Origin: Bythopirellula sp.
Lineage (GTDB): Bacteria; Planctomycetota; Planctomycetia; Pirellulales; Lacipirellulaceae
Length of the DNA stretch: 41,688 nucleotides
Assembly (NCBI GenBank): GCA_028285205.1
Contig: JANQQA010000175.1
Span: forward strand, 1-41,688
Direction of reading: 5' to 3'
Shown one piece after another: positions 16,053 through 24,302 of this stretch. Below the pieces are notes generated by a model. That model was given only the letters and a program-made list of their open reading frames with translations. It ran no database searches and was not told the origin of the DNA. The position numbers were made by a program, and so were the translations under genes. How positions within the stretch are numbered: the first letter of the stretch is position 1; each line of letters begins with the position of its first letter.

Positions 16053-16107
16053 GTAGGGTCCGCTGTGCGGATCAACAGCAAATCGTGGTCTGCATCGTGG
16101 GCCCTAC
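16053..16107. repeat. Palindromic spacer element (GTAGGGTCC ... GGGCCCTAC)
   Basis: The 94-base gap before ctaC contains GTAGGGTCC at 16053-16061 and a near-complement GGGCCCTAC at 16099-16107, able to form an imperfect hairpin ending just before the ctaC ribosome site. It resembles a dispersed planctomycete-style spacer; this label is from general impression and needs a genome search. Confidence 0.35.
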
Positions 16108-16119
16108 GGAGAAACGACC

Positions 16120-16899
16120 GTGAGACGTTTTTGGAGTATATTGTTCCTGCTGGTCCCGATTCTCGGTGTGGCTACGTTCGTCGCCGCGCCGTACTACAAC
16201 ATCTGGTTCCCCAAGGATGTTTCTGAGCACGGGCGTACGATTGACAATCTGTTCATGTTCATTCTCTGGCTGACTGGCATCGTGTTTGTCGTCACGGAAC
16301 TGACCTTGTTTTGGTTCATGTGGAAATACGACGAGCGCTCGACCAAGCGACCGGTGAAGTTCTCGCACGGTAGTCATGCGTTAGAGATCGTCTGGACGAT
16401 TCTGCCGGCGGCGACGCTGCTGTTCATCGCGATCTACCAGATGGAAGCCTGGGCATCGGCGAAGATGTTGCCGCCCGACTTGAAGCCGATCGTCGAGGTG
16501 ACAGGCCGACAGTTCAACTGGGATTTCCGCTACCCGGGCCCTGACCAGGAACTGTACACCGAGGACGACATCGTCCGCACCGATGGCAAACTGTACCTGC
16601 CCGTGAACGAAGACGTCATGCTACGCATCACCAGCCTCGATGTGTTGCACAGCTTCTTTCTGCCGAACCTACGCATGAAGCAGGACGTCGTGCCTGGGAT
16701 GGAACAGAGCATGTGGTTCAAAGCCAAGGAGACTGGCGGATACGACATCGTGTGTGCCGAGCTTTGCGGCTGGGGCCACTACAAGATGAAGGGTCGTGTG
16801 TATTTCTTGCCGCGTGACCAGTACGAACTGAAACTCGAAGAGATGCGCCTCGAACAGAACACGATGCGAGCCGAACTACCAGAGGAAGAAGACGAATAG
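16120..16899 (+). CDS. ctaC: Cytochrome c oxidase subunit II
   Basis: CuA subunit of the haem-copper oxidase; 259 residues from a GTG at 16120 with GGAG eight bases upstream. There are three hydrophobic segments: 7-26 (signal or extra helix), about 43-65 and 87-106, then the periplasmic cupredoxin domain. CuA ligands are complete: H177, C212, E214, C216, H220, M223 in the order DVLHSFF and CAELCGWGHYKM. The electron-entry tryptophan is W134 in RQFNWDF. No CxxCH is present and the chain ends in an acidic tail (ELPEEEDE), so despite the caa3-like context subunit II has no cytochrome c domain of its own; the electrons must come from the separate cytochromes or cupredoxins upstream. Next gene is ctaD after 83 bases. 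Confidence 0.96.
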   Translation: MRRFWSILFLLVPILGVATFVAAPYYNIWFPKDVSEHGRTIDNLFMFILWLTGIVFVVTELTLFWFMWKYDERSTKRPVKFSHGSHALEIVWTILPAATLLFIAIYQMEAWASAKMLPPDLKPIVEVTGRQFNWDFRYPGPDQELYTEDDIVRTDGKLYLPVNEDVMLRITSLDVLHSFFLPNLRMKQDVVPGMEQSMWFKAKETGGYDIVCAELCGWGHYKMKGRVYFLPRDQYELKLEEMRLEQNTMRAELPEEEDE

Positions 16900-16942
16900 C
16901 TACGGAGCGGAAGCCGGTCGGTGATCAGAGACATGAGCCGAT

Positions 16943-16972
16943 CCCTGACCTTCGCCCCTGACCCCTAACCCC
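16943..16972. repeat. C-rich 7-base repeats before ctaD; G-quadruplex-like on minus strand
   Basis: The spacer before ctaD has C-runs at 16943-16945, 16955-16958, 16962-16965 and 16969-16972; the last three form CCCCTRA units with a 7-base period. The minus strand can be read as a G-quadruplex motif with loops of 3, 3 and 9 bases. It echoes the spacer at 6693-6717. Confidence 0.5.
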
Positions 16973-16982
16973 TGTTGTTTCC

Positions 16983-18761
16983 ATGAGTACCGTATCCACC
17001 GACACCCATTCCGCCGCTCATGGCGAGCATGCGCATACAAGTAGCTTCTTGAAGAACTACGTCTTCTCGCTCGACCATAAGATCATCGGTCTGCAGTTCC
17101 TGTTCAGCACGTTGATTTGGTTCTTCGTCGGCGGCATGCTCGCTTTGGGTATTCGCTGGCAGCTAGCGTTTCCGTGGCGTCCGATGCCGATTCTGGGCAA
17201 TCTGCTCGCGACAGCCGAAGGTGGTCAGATTCCGCCAGAAACCTATACGATGCTGGTTACCATGCACGCGACGGTGATGATCTTCTTCGTGATCATTCCG
17301 ATTCTCGCCGGTGCGTTCGGTAACTTCCTGATTCCGCTGATGATCGGTGCCGACGACATGGCCGTGCCGATTCTCAACATGGCGAGCTACTGGGTCATGT
17401 GGCCCGCGTTTATTGCGATGGGCACGAGTTTCTTCGTGGAAGGAGGAGCCTCGCAAGGGGGCTGGACGGCGTACCCGCCGTTTGCACTCACCCAGGGAGA
17501 CGGTCAATTCCTTTGGCTGATCGGACTGACGCTGGTCGGGATCTCATCGATGATGGGCTCGGTCAACTACATGACGACCATCATCCAGATGCGCGCACCC
17601 GGCATGACGATGTTCCGCCTGCCGATGACGATTTGGGGCATGTTCATCACAGCCATCCTGCAGGCGTTCGCACTTCCTGTGCTGACGGCTGCTGGTTTCA
17701 TGCAGTTGATGGACCTCAAGATGGGCACCGGTTTCTTCATCCCTGAAGGTTGGACCACCAACAACAACCCGATGGCATCGGGCGGCGGGCAGCCGTTGTT
17801 GTGGCAGCACCTGTTCTGGTTCTACAGCCACCCGGCGGTTTACATCATGATCCTGCCGGCGATGGGCATGGTCTCCGACATCCTCAGCACGTTCAGTCGT
17901 AAGCCGTTATTCGGCTACAAGCCGATGGTGTACTCGATTTCGGGGATCGCCGGCCTGGGCTTTATCGTCTGGGGTCACCATATGTTCGTATCGGGGATGA
18001 ATCCGATGCTGGGCATGACGTTCATGGTTTCAACGATGATGATTGCCCTGCCGAGTGCGATCAAGACGTTCAACTGGCTCGGCACGATGTGGGGTGGCAA
18101 GATCCAATACACCACGCCTATGTTGTTTGCGATTTCATTCGTGTCGATGTTCATCATCGGCGGGCTCAGCGGTATCTTTATGGCCGCCACGCCGATCGAC
18201 ATCTTCATCCACGACACGTACTACATCGTTGCTCACTTCCATTACGTGCTGTTCTCGGGAACCGCGATGGCCGTGTTTGGCGGAATCTACTATTGGTTCC
18301 CCAAAATGTTCGGTCGCATGATGAACGAAACCTGGGGTAAAGTTCACTTCACATTGACGTTTGTGCTGCTCAATTGCGTGTTCTTTCCCATGCACATCTT
18401 GGGCATGACCGGCTTCCCACGTCGGTTGGCTGACCCGTATCACTACGAAACGTTTCGCAATCTGATCCCACTCAACCAGTTCATGAGCTACTGTGCGTTT
18501 GCACTTGTTGGCGTGCAGATTATCTTCGCGTTGAACTTCTTTGGCAGCATGTTCTTCGGTCCACGAGCCGGTCGGAACCCATGGAAATCGAACGGTCTGG
18601 AGTGGCAAGCCCCGAGCCCACCCGGACACGGCAACTTCGACTTCCAACCGATCATCTACCGTGGACCTTACGAGTACGGATCGCCCGAGGTTGATGAGGA
18701 CTACTATCCACAAACGCAGCCGCCCCCGGAGGCAGACGACGAAACATCCAAGGACGAGTGA
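16983..18761 (+). CDS. ctaD: Cytochrome c oxidase subunit I, A2-type
   Basis: Catalytic subunit that reduces oxygen at the haem a3-CuB centre and pumps protons; 592 residues and about 12 membrane helices. Ligands seen: H95 (MHATVM) and H420 for haem a, H418 (AHFHYVLF) for haem a3, H283, H332, H333 for CuB, and Y287 for the His-Tyr crosslink. The helix VI motif reads F280-Y-S-H-P-A-V-Y287: the proton-channel glutamate of HPEVY enzymes is Ala and the YS pair is present, which defines the A2 group of haem-copper oxidases. The N-terminus has a His-rich stretch (HSAAHGEHAH) and the C-terminus an acidic tail. It sits in a ctaC-ctaD-ctaA-ctaB-ctaE-ctaF order. Confidence 0.98.
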   Translation: MSTVSTDTHSAAHGEHAHTSSFLKNYVFSLDHKIIGLQFLFSTLIWFFVGGMLALGIRWQLAFPWRPMPILGNLLATAEGGQIPPETYTMLVTMHATVMIFFVIIPILAGAFGNFLIPLMIGADDMAVPILNMASYWVMWPAFIAMGTSFFVEGGASQGGWTAYPPFALTQGDGQFLWLIGLTLVGISSMMGSVNYMTTIIQMRAPGMTMFRLPMTIWGMFITAILQAFALPVLTAAGFMQLMDLKMGTGFFIPEGWTTNNNPMASGGGQPLLWQHLFWFYSHPAVYIMILPAMGMVSDILSTFSRKPLFGYKPMVYSISGIAGLGFIVWGHHMFVSGMNPMLGMTFMVSTMMIALPSAIKTFNWLGTMWGGKIQYTTPMLFAISFVSMFIIGGLSGIFMAATPIDIFIHDTYYIVAHFHYVLFSGTAMAVFGGIYYWFPKMFGRMMNETWGKVHFTLTFVLLNCVFFPMHILGMTGFPRRLADPYHYETFRNLIPLNQFMSYCAFALVGVQIIFALNFFGSMFFGPRAGRNPWKSNGLEWQAPSPPGHGNFDFQPIIYRGPYEYGSPEVDEDYYPQTQPPPEADDETSKDE

Positions 18762-18780
18762 CGACGAAACCGCAAAAAAG

Positions 18781-18812
18781 CCAATGACGGTACGAGTCTG
18801 TTTAGTCATTGG
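18781..18812. repeat. Inverted repeat between ctaD and ctaA
   Basis: CCAATGAC at 18781-18788 and GTCATTGG at 18805-18812 form a perfect 8-bp stem with a 16-base loop. An A-run (18774-18779) precedes it, so it would be terminator-like only on the minus strand. On the plus strand it may protect the 3' end of the structural subunit mRNA or lower expression of the haem A genes. Confidence 0.4.
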
Positions 18813-18856
18813 GCGCTGAGTCATTCGCCAATTCCGACAACTGTCGCCGTAAGTCG

Positions 18857-19879
18857 ATGTCAAACAATCCCGCCCCGAATCACCGAGTGTCGAAGAACCA
18901 CGCCCACGTGTGGGCATGGCTCTTGTTCTGCGCGACGCTCACGTTGCTCGTGGTGGGCGGCATCGTCACGACGACTGACTCAGGGATGGCTTTCCGCGAC
19001 TGGATGACGTCGGACGGCACTTTTTTTCTGACTTACGACTGGTTGTCGTCCGAAGGTGATAAGTTCATCGAGCACGGACATCGATTACTCGGCGCACTGG
19101 CCGGTTTCCTGGCGATCGGCCTGTTTGTGGTTTGCTACCTGACCGAGGACCGACCGTGGGTGACGAAGTTCAGTCTCGTCATCCTGGCGGGTGTGATCTT
19201 GCAAGGCATCCTTGGCGGCGCGCGGGTCGTGTTCGATGAGCGTCTGCTCGCTCTGATTCACGGCTGCACGGGACCTTTGTTTTTTGCTCTCACCGCGGCG
19301 ATGGTCGTGGTGACCTCGACTTGGTGGCGACAAAATAAGCCGGCGAGTCTGGCTGCTGACGACGCCATGCCCAGGCGAACTTTCCAGCTGGCGTTGATTT
19401 GCACCGGCCTCACCTACGCTCAGCTGGTTGTCGGCGCGATTGTTCGGCACAGCCCAGATCTGACGAGCCAATTGGCAGCGACCGTTTTTCGAGTCGCGGT
19501 CTACTTTCATGTGTTGCTGGCTTTCGTGCTTCTGGGACATGTGCTGCTCCTGGGAATGCGTTGCCTCAGGACTGGGCTTCAGCGTTGGGGAGGAGTAGGC
19601 CTGCTGGGCCTCGTTCTAGTGCAACTTGCCCTTGGCATGAGCACTTGGGTGGTTAAGTACGGCATGCCGATGTGGGCGACTCGATTCGTTGGCGAATGGA
19701 CCCTTGTGAATCGCAAGGCGGACGTCATATCGTCGGCGATTATCACCGGCCACATGGTCGGTGGTTCATTGATTCTGGTCATTTCACTGATGATCGCATT
19801 GCGACTTGGCCGTCAGCTGCGGGTGCTCCTGCCACGCGTGACAGCGAGCGAGACTCGGATCGCGGAGGCTGCCCAATGA
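18857..19879 (+). CDS. ctaA: Haem A synthase (COX15/CtaA family)
   Basis: Oxidises haem O to haem A for the terminal oxidase. 340 residues from the ATG at 18857; the open frame to a TTG at 18809 adds only a polar tail without family likeness. About eight membrane helices are present. The four haem-binding histidines of the family are visible: H73/H75 in EHGHRLLGA, H135 in LIHGCTGP, H218 in VYFHVLLAF and H299 in ITGHMVGGS. The segment VVGGIVTTTDSGMAFRDW is the typical first-helix and substrate-loop motif (usually TxSGLS.xDW). No Cys pair is found in the first outer loop, so it is not the disulfide-type enzyme. The stop overlaps the ctaB start (ATGA), so the two enzymes of the pathway are translationally coupled. 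Confidence 0.95.
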   Translation: MSNNPAPNHRVSKNHAHVWAWLLFCATLTLLVVGGIVTTTDSGMAFRDWMTSDGTFFLTYDWLSSEGDKFIEHGHRLLGALAGFLAIGLFVVCYLTEDRPWVTKFSLVILAGVILQGILGGARVVFDERLLALIHGCTGPLFFALTAAMVVVTSTWWRQNKPASLAADDAMPRRTFQLALICTGLTYAQLVVGAIVRHSPDLTSQLAATVFRVAVYFHVLLAFVLLGHVLLLGMRCLRTGLQRWGGVGLLGLVLVQLALGMSTWVVKYGMPMWATRFVGEWTLVNRKADVISSAIITGHMVGGSLILVISLMIALRLGRQLRVLLPRVTASETRIAEAAQ

Positions 19880-20781
19880 GCACGTCTGTCGTAACCAGAC
19901 AAAGGCCAGGCAGTGCGATTCTGTCACGCGCTGCAGACTATCTGGAACTGACCAAGCCGCGCATTATCGTGCTGGAACTGATCGTTGCGGGCGCTGCAGC
20001 TTGTCTGGCAATGCCACGTGGGCTGGACTCGATGGTCGTCATGCACGCATTGTTTGGCACAGCCCTGGTGGCTGCGAGCGCAAGCATCACCAATCAATGG
20101 TGGGAACGGAAGAACGACACACTCATGCCGCGAACTGCCGGCCGACCCTTGCCTGCTGGTCGGGTGGCTAGTTGGGAAGCACTCACGCTGGCTGGCCTGA
20201 CCTTAGCCATCGGGCTGTTATGGCTCGTTACGCGCGTCAACCAACTAACCGCCCTGCTTGGACTAGCGAGTTGGGTTGTGTATGTGCTGATTTACACGCC
20301 GCTAAAAACACGAACCTCGCTGAACACGGTCGTCGGAGCCGTCGCCGGCGCAATTCCGATCTTGATGGGTTGGACCGCCACGGGCGCGCCACTCACGTTG
20401 ACGGCTTTCGCTTTGGCGGGTGTGCTGTTTCTGTGGCAGTTTCCGCACTTCATGGCAATCGCCTGGCTCTACCGTCACGACTACGCTCAAGCGGGTCATC
20501 GGATGTTACCGACGGTCGATCCTTCAGGACTGCGAGCCGGTGCCCAGGCCGTCTCGGCTGCCACGCTGTTGATTCCAGTCAGCCTTATTCCCGCCATCAT
20601 GCCAACCGGCGGCAGTCCCTCCATTTATCTTGCGTGGGCTGTCGGATTGGGCGGTGTGCAACTGGCGCTTGCGATCCGATTTGCCATCTATCGCGACGAG
20701 CAAACCGCTCGTCACTTGCTGAGATCTACGTTAATCTACTTGCCTGCTTGGATGGCGATGCTGCTCATCGTGACTCTTTGA
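19876..20781 (+). CDS. ctaB: Protohaem IX farnesyltransferase (haem O synthase)
   Basis: Attaches a farnesyl group to protohaem, giving haem O, the substrate of CtaA. 301 residues from ATG 19876 with GGAGG eight bases upstream; the open frame upstream to 19672 is ctaA sequence in another frame. The UbiA-family diphosphate site is N73-x3-E77-x3-D81 followed by LMPRTAGRPLPAG; here Glu stands in the first acidic position, as in COX10. The second site is in LWQFPHFMAIAWLYRHDY. Hydrophobic profile fits about eight to nine helices. The gene overlaps ctaA by four bases and precedes ctaE by 44. Confidence 0.96.
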   Translation: MSTSVVTRQRPGSAILSRAADYLELTKPRIIVLELIVAGAAACLAMPRGLDSMVVMHALFGTALVAASASITNQWWERKNDTLMPRTAGRPLPAGRVASWEALTLAGLTLAIGLLWLVTRVNQLTALLGLASWVVYVLIYTPLKTRTSLNTVVGAVAGAIPILMGWTATGAPLTLTAFALAGVLFLWQFPHFMAIAWLYRHDYAQAGHRMLPTVDPSGLRAGAQAVSAATLLIPVSLIPAIMPTGGSPSIYLAWAVGLGGVQLALAIRFAIYRDEQTARHLLRSTLIYLPAWMAMLLIVTL

Positions 20782-20825
20782 CGAGACAAATCGCGAAACT
20801 CCAACCATTTGAATAAGATCAAATC

Positions 20826-21830
20826 ATGAGTGACCATCACGGCCCGAACTTCGATTATCAGCCCGCGTTGCCGATCTCCAACGGCAAGACGTTCATGTGG
20901 CTGTTCCTATCGACGGAAATCATGTTTTTTGCCGCCCTGATCGGCACCTACATCGTGCTCCGCTTTGGGGCCATCGCGTGGCCTAGCACCCACGACGTGC
21001 ACTTGGCAGAAATCTGGGGTGCGACCAACACGTTCGTGTTGATTTGCTCTAGCGTTTCGATCGTGCTGGCACTGGAAGCCGCCAAGAAAAACAAGAGTTC
21101 CGAAGCCAAGGGGTGGATGCTGGTGACCTTCATGCTGGGCGTGGTCTTCCTGGGCATCAAGATGTACGAGTACAACGCGAAGTTTTCCCACGGCATTTAT
21201 CCACAGCACCCTCACAGCGACATCTACGAAAAGCCTGACGTCTATTACGCCCAGGCAGTGCGAATGAGAGTCAATGCACTCAAGAAAGAACTAACGGACA
21301 ACACCGAGCGGACGCCGGAGCAAGATGCGCAGCTCGGGGTGCTTGATGACATCGCACAGAAATATCTCGACCCAGCGGAACGCTTAATCCGCGACAATCC
21401 CGATTCTGTCGAAGGGCGAGTGAAGATATTTGAACTCGCTGATGTGATTTACCCGCGCGCAAGCGTGCATGAGCATCACGGCGGAGCATCACATGCTACT
21501 GCAGAGAATCCGAGTCCGTTTCGCCTCGTCGCCGCGGAAGCGGGAGCCGATGGTGGCGGTCACGGTGGAATGCCCGTTGGGCTGAACGATGAACACCCCT
21601 GGCTAAAGCTACCGATCATGATTCCGGGTGGGAACATGTGGGCCAGCACTTACTTCTTGGTGACCGGCTTCCACGCGATTCACGTCATTGTCGGGCTGAT
21701 TGCGTTTGTGTTCTTGTTGTTGATGACGCTCGATCGTGCCAGTGCTGGCGTGATTGAGAATGTCGGCCTGTATTGGCACTTTGTAGACCTGGTGTGGATC
21801 TTCCTGTTTCCACTGTTGTATCTGTTCTAG
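20826..21830 (+). CDS. ctaE: Cytochrome c oxidase subunit III with large hydrophilic insertion
   Basis: 334 residues, while five-helix bacterial subunit III is about 200. Recognisable parts: helix with [20 protein letters not shown] (24-43), [20 protein letters not shown] (65-84), a helix at about 96-113, then after the insertion [23 protein letters not shown] and a final helix [19 protein letters not shown]. Between the third and fourth helices lies about 145 residues of soluble sequence (124-270), charged and helical ([12 protein letters not shown]) and then His/Gly-rich ([17 protein letters not shown]). By topology the loop is probably periplasmic, though this is uncertain. The insertion may contact the upstream cytochromes or bind metal. 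N-terminus also starts with SDHH. Confidence 0.92.
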   Translation: MSDHHGPNFDYQPALPISNGKTFMWLFLSTEIMFFAALIGTYIVLRFGAIAWPSTHDVHLAEIWGATNTFVLICSSVSIVLALEAAKKNKSSEAKGWMLVTFMLGVVFLGIKMYEYNAKFSHGIYPQHPHSDIYEKPDVYYAQAVRMRVNALKKELTDNTERTPEQDAQLGVLDDIAQKYLDPAERLIRDNPDSVEGRVKIFELADVIYPRASVHEHHGGASHATAENPSPFRLVAAEAGADGGGHGGMPVGLNDEHPWLKLPIMIPGGNMWASTYFLVTGFHAIHVIVGLIAFVFLLLMTLDRASAGVIENVGLYWHFVDLVWIFLFPLLYLF

Positions 21831-21898
21831 CCGATGCACTGCGGCTCCCAACCTTTGCGAAAACCTAACCACGAGTGAACGACTCGCCGGAGAGTGAC

Positions 21899-22339
21899 AT
21901 GAGCGCAACTGACAATTCCCACGACCACCATGAAGAACACAGCCATACCCAGCTGTTCCTTATGGTTTTCTTGGCTCTGTGCGCCCTGACGACCGTATCA
22001 TTTTTGACGTACTTCGATTGGTGGCGTGAATCGGTACCGCAGAAAGTTAGCTGGCTGGTGATGATGGCGGTCTCGTGCACCAAAGCAATGTTGGTGATCA
22101 TGTTTTTCATGCATTTGAAGTGGGAAGCCAATTGGAAGTGGGTGCTGACTGCCCCCGTGATTTTCATGTCAGCACTCTTGGTTTTCGCATTGGTGCCGGA
22201 CGTCTTCTACCGGATGAGCCATGCCTCCCATGACCGCATGATCTACGCGGCTGAAAGGCCTGCCGAGGAGGCCCATGCAGACGGGCATGATGAAGCCGGG
22301 CACGAGGAAGAAGCCGAAGCAGCGCGACCGGCCGCCTAA
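21899..22339 (+). CDS. ctaF: Cytochrome c oxidase subunit IV, prokaryotic type
   Basis: Small three-helix accessory subunit of the oxidase; 146 residues from ATG 21899, preceded by GGAGAG six bases away. A GTG at 21875 in frame is an alternative without a comparable site. Helices lie at about 20-38, 53-73 and 86-104, with the family-like stretch TKAMLVIMFFMHLKWE. The N-terminus is His-rich (SHDHHEEHSH), and the C-terminus is His/Glu/Ala-rich (HADGHDEAGHEEE), both unlike ordinary subunit IV and similar in style to the His-rich parts of ctaD and ctaE here. Role of the tails is unknown. The gene ends the structural subunit block. Confidence 0.88.
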   Translation: MSATDNSHDHHEEHSHTQLFLMVFLALCALTTVSFLTYFDWWRESVPQKVSWLVMMAVSCTKAMLVIMFFMHLKWEANWKWVLTAPVIFMSALLVFALVPDVFYRMSHASHDRMIYAAERPAEEAHADGHDEAGHEEEAEAARPAA

Positions 22340-22524
22340 GCTTTGGCCGGGAGCCGACGAGAAACAGGCCCGATGCGGTCGACTTGCTTTGAGACCAGAA
22401 CTCCTGGTATTCGTGCTCACACAGATCGACTTCCCCGCGAGTGGGGCATTTACTCTCGCGTGGTTCGTTTGTAGTTGGTCTGACTGACCACAATTGATTG
22501 TAGAATTCTTGCCCCCCTGGATTC

Positions 22525-23457
22525 ATGCCTGCCGAACCTGCGATTGTGGTTTCCGACGTGACGCATCGCTACGGTGAGCGGGTGGCGGTCGATCAGCTGT
22601 CGCTCACGATTAACGAGGGCGAGATCTTCGTTTTTCTGGGACCCAACGGCAGCGGAAAAACAACGTTGTTTCGATTGCTCTCCACATTAATCCCCATGCA
22701 AGCCGGTGAGGTCACAGTGCTTGGCCACAAGCTGCACGGTGAGACCAGCGTCGTCCGCTCGCGTATTGGTGTGGTGTTTCAGGCCGCCAGCTTGGACAAG
22801 AAACTCACTGTCGCGGAGAACCTAGCCCACCAAGGTCGTCTGTACGGACTGCGACCACCGGCCCTTGGCGAGCGCAGCGAGGCGCTGCTCGCCACTTTGG
22901 GACTGACTGATCGGAGGAATGAACTGGTCGAGACGCTGTCGGGCGGCATGCGCCGCCGCGTGGAACTCGCCAAAGGCATGCTCCACGAGCCCGACCTGCT
23001 GCTGCTCGACGAACCCAGCACGGGACTCGATCCTGGTGCACGCTTTGATCTGTGGGATTATCTGCAGACACTCAAGAGCCAAGGTGTGACCATCGTGTTG
23101 ACGACACACATGCTGGAGGAAGCCGAGAAAGCAGATCGCATCGCCATCATGGATCAGGGAAAACTGGCGGCGCTGGATACTCCTGCGGCGCTGCAGGCAT
23201 CGGTCGGTGGCGACTCGATCACTATCCAGACTGACCGCCCCGACATACTGTCGCAGGGGATTCGTGATCGCTTCCAATGCGAGCCAACGTTGCTTGACGG
23301 CACCGTCCGGTTGGAACAACCTGATGGTCACCAATGGATCAGCCGCCTCGTGGAAGCGTTTCCTGAGGAGATCCAAGCGATCACGCTGGGCAGGCCCACG
23401 CTGGAAGATGTGTTTATTGCTCGGACTGGTCACCGATATTGGAATGGTGAAGAGTGA
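22525..23457 (+). CDS. ABC transporter ATP-binding protein (ABC-2 exporter type)
   Basis: 310 residues with all ATPase motifs: Walker A GPNGSGKTT (39-47), Q-loop in VVFQAASL, signature LSGGM (138-142), Walker B LLLLDEP (158-164) and switch His195 in LTTHMLEEA. The 70-residue C-terminal extension (GRPTLEDVFIARTGHRYW) is typical of DrrA/CcmA-like exporters with ABC-2 permeases. The start ATG follows 185 bases after ctaF; no strong ribosome site is seen. The permease gene lies 50 bases downstream and then SCO and a DUF420 protein, so the exporter probably serves oxidase assembly, for example copper or haem handling like NosFY; this is inference from position only. It might equally be an unrelated drug or lipid exporter. 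Confidence 0.92.
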   Translation: MPAEPAIVVSDVTHRYGERVAVDQLSLTINEGEIFVFLGPNGSGKTTLFRLLSTLIPMQAGEVTVLGHKLHGETSVVRSRIGVVFQAASLDKKLTVAENLAHQGRLYGLRPPALGERSEALLATLGLTDRRNELVETLSGGMRRRVELAKGMLHEPDLLLLDEPSTGLDPGARFDLWDYLQTLKSQGVTIVLTTHMLEEAEKADRIAIMDQGKLAALDTPAALQASVGGDSITIQTDRPDILSQGIRDRFQCEPTLLDGTVRLEQPDGHQWISRLVEAFPEEIQAITLGRPTLEDVFIARTGHRYWNGEE

Positions 23458-23510
23458 AGTTGGATGAGTGAAGAGACCCGCACTGCACTGCATCGCCGGA
23501 CAAACAATTG

Positions 23511-24302
23511 ATGCCAACAGGCTTACAAACCAACGTTTCTCCAATTCCTGTCGTACTGACACTCGCCGAGCGCGAGTTGGTGCGCTTCTTCCGCCAGCGC
23601 AATCGTGTCGTGGGCGCGTTGGTGCAACCGCTCATGTTTTGGGTATTGTTCAGTCTCGGGCTCCGCAGCAACGGCCTTGGTCCGGCGTTTTTCTTTCCTG
23701 GCACGATCGCGATGATTCTGCTGTTCACCGCGATCTTCGCCACGATCTCAATTATCGAAGATCGACGCGAGGGATTCTTGCAATCGGTGCTTGTCGCGCC
23801 GGCACCACGCTGGGCAATGGTGTTCGGAAAAATCTTGGGTGGTGCAACCATTGCGATGTTGCAGGCATTGCTTTTTCTCGTGCTGGGCTGGTTGACGTTG
23901 GAACTGAAGAGTTCGGTGACTGAAGTGCTCATGGCAGTAATGTTGATGGCGGTCATTTCCGTCGCGCTGACGTCTTTGGGTTTCTTTATTGCCTGGCGAA
24001 TGGAATCGACGCAGGGTTTTCATGCAATTATGAGCGTGTTCTTGTTTCCGATGTGGTTGCTGTCGGGTTCGTTGTTTCCCGACGAACCGGGCAGTTGGCT
24101 GACGCTGTTGTCGAGATTCAATCCGCTGACATATGGGGTTGCCGGATTGCGTCATTACCTGCGATTTTCCGACTCGGGGTTGTCCGTTGACGCGTTGCCC
24201 AGTTTGGCGGTTTGTTGGATGGTGACCGTTGCCTTCGCCGTGATCATGTTCGTACTCGCCTGGCGGATTGCCGATACGCGTACGACGGGAGATTTGCTAT
24301 GA
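23511..24302 (+). CDS. ABC-2 type membrane permease
   Basis: 263 residues from the ATG at 23511 (a TTG directly before could also start). Six hydrophobic segments fit an ABC-2 permease: VVGALVQPLMFWVLFSLGL, GTIAMILLFTAIFATISII, ATIAMLQALLFLVLGWLTL, VLMAVMLMAVISVALTSLGFF, FHAIMSVFLFPMWLLSGS and WMVTVAFAVIMFVLAWRI. The wording LLSGSLFPDEPGSWLTLLSRFNPLTYGVAGLR (in pieces) is characteristic of the family's PLTY motif. It forms the membrane half of the exporter with the ATPase upstream. Its stop overlaps the SCO start (ATGA), the strongest hint that export and copper-centre assembly are linked. Confidence 0.92.
   Translation: MPTGLQTNVSPIPVVLTLAERELVRFFRQRNRVVGALVQPLMFWVLFSLGLRSNGLGPAFFFPGTIAMILLFTAIFATISIIEDRREGFLQSVLVAPAPRWAMVFGKILGGATIAMLQALLFLVLGWLTLELKSSVTEVLMAVMLMAVISVALTSLGFFIAWRMESTQGFHAIMSVFLFPMWLLSGSLFPDEPGSWLTLLSRFNPLTYGVAGLRHYLRFSDSGLSVDALPSLAVCWMVTVAFAVIMFVLAWRIADTRTTGDLL

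Noticed and set aside
16983..18761. cbb3-type or ba3-type oxidase
   Set aside because: Subunit II has a full CuA site and subunit I has A-type spacing with YSHPAVY and the Tyr crosslink residue in helix VI.
19672..19875. Upstream extension of the ctaB frame
   Set aside because: It lies within ctaA in another frame; the ATG at 19876 has GGAGG and starts the family sequence.
22436..22460. Hairpin CGCGAG/CTCGCG after ctaF as a terminator
   Set aside because: Stem is only six base pairs with a 13-base loop and no T-run follows, so termination cannot be claimed.
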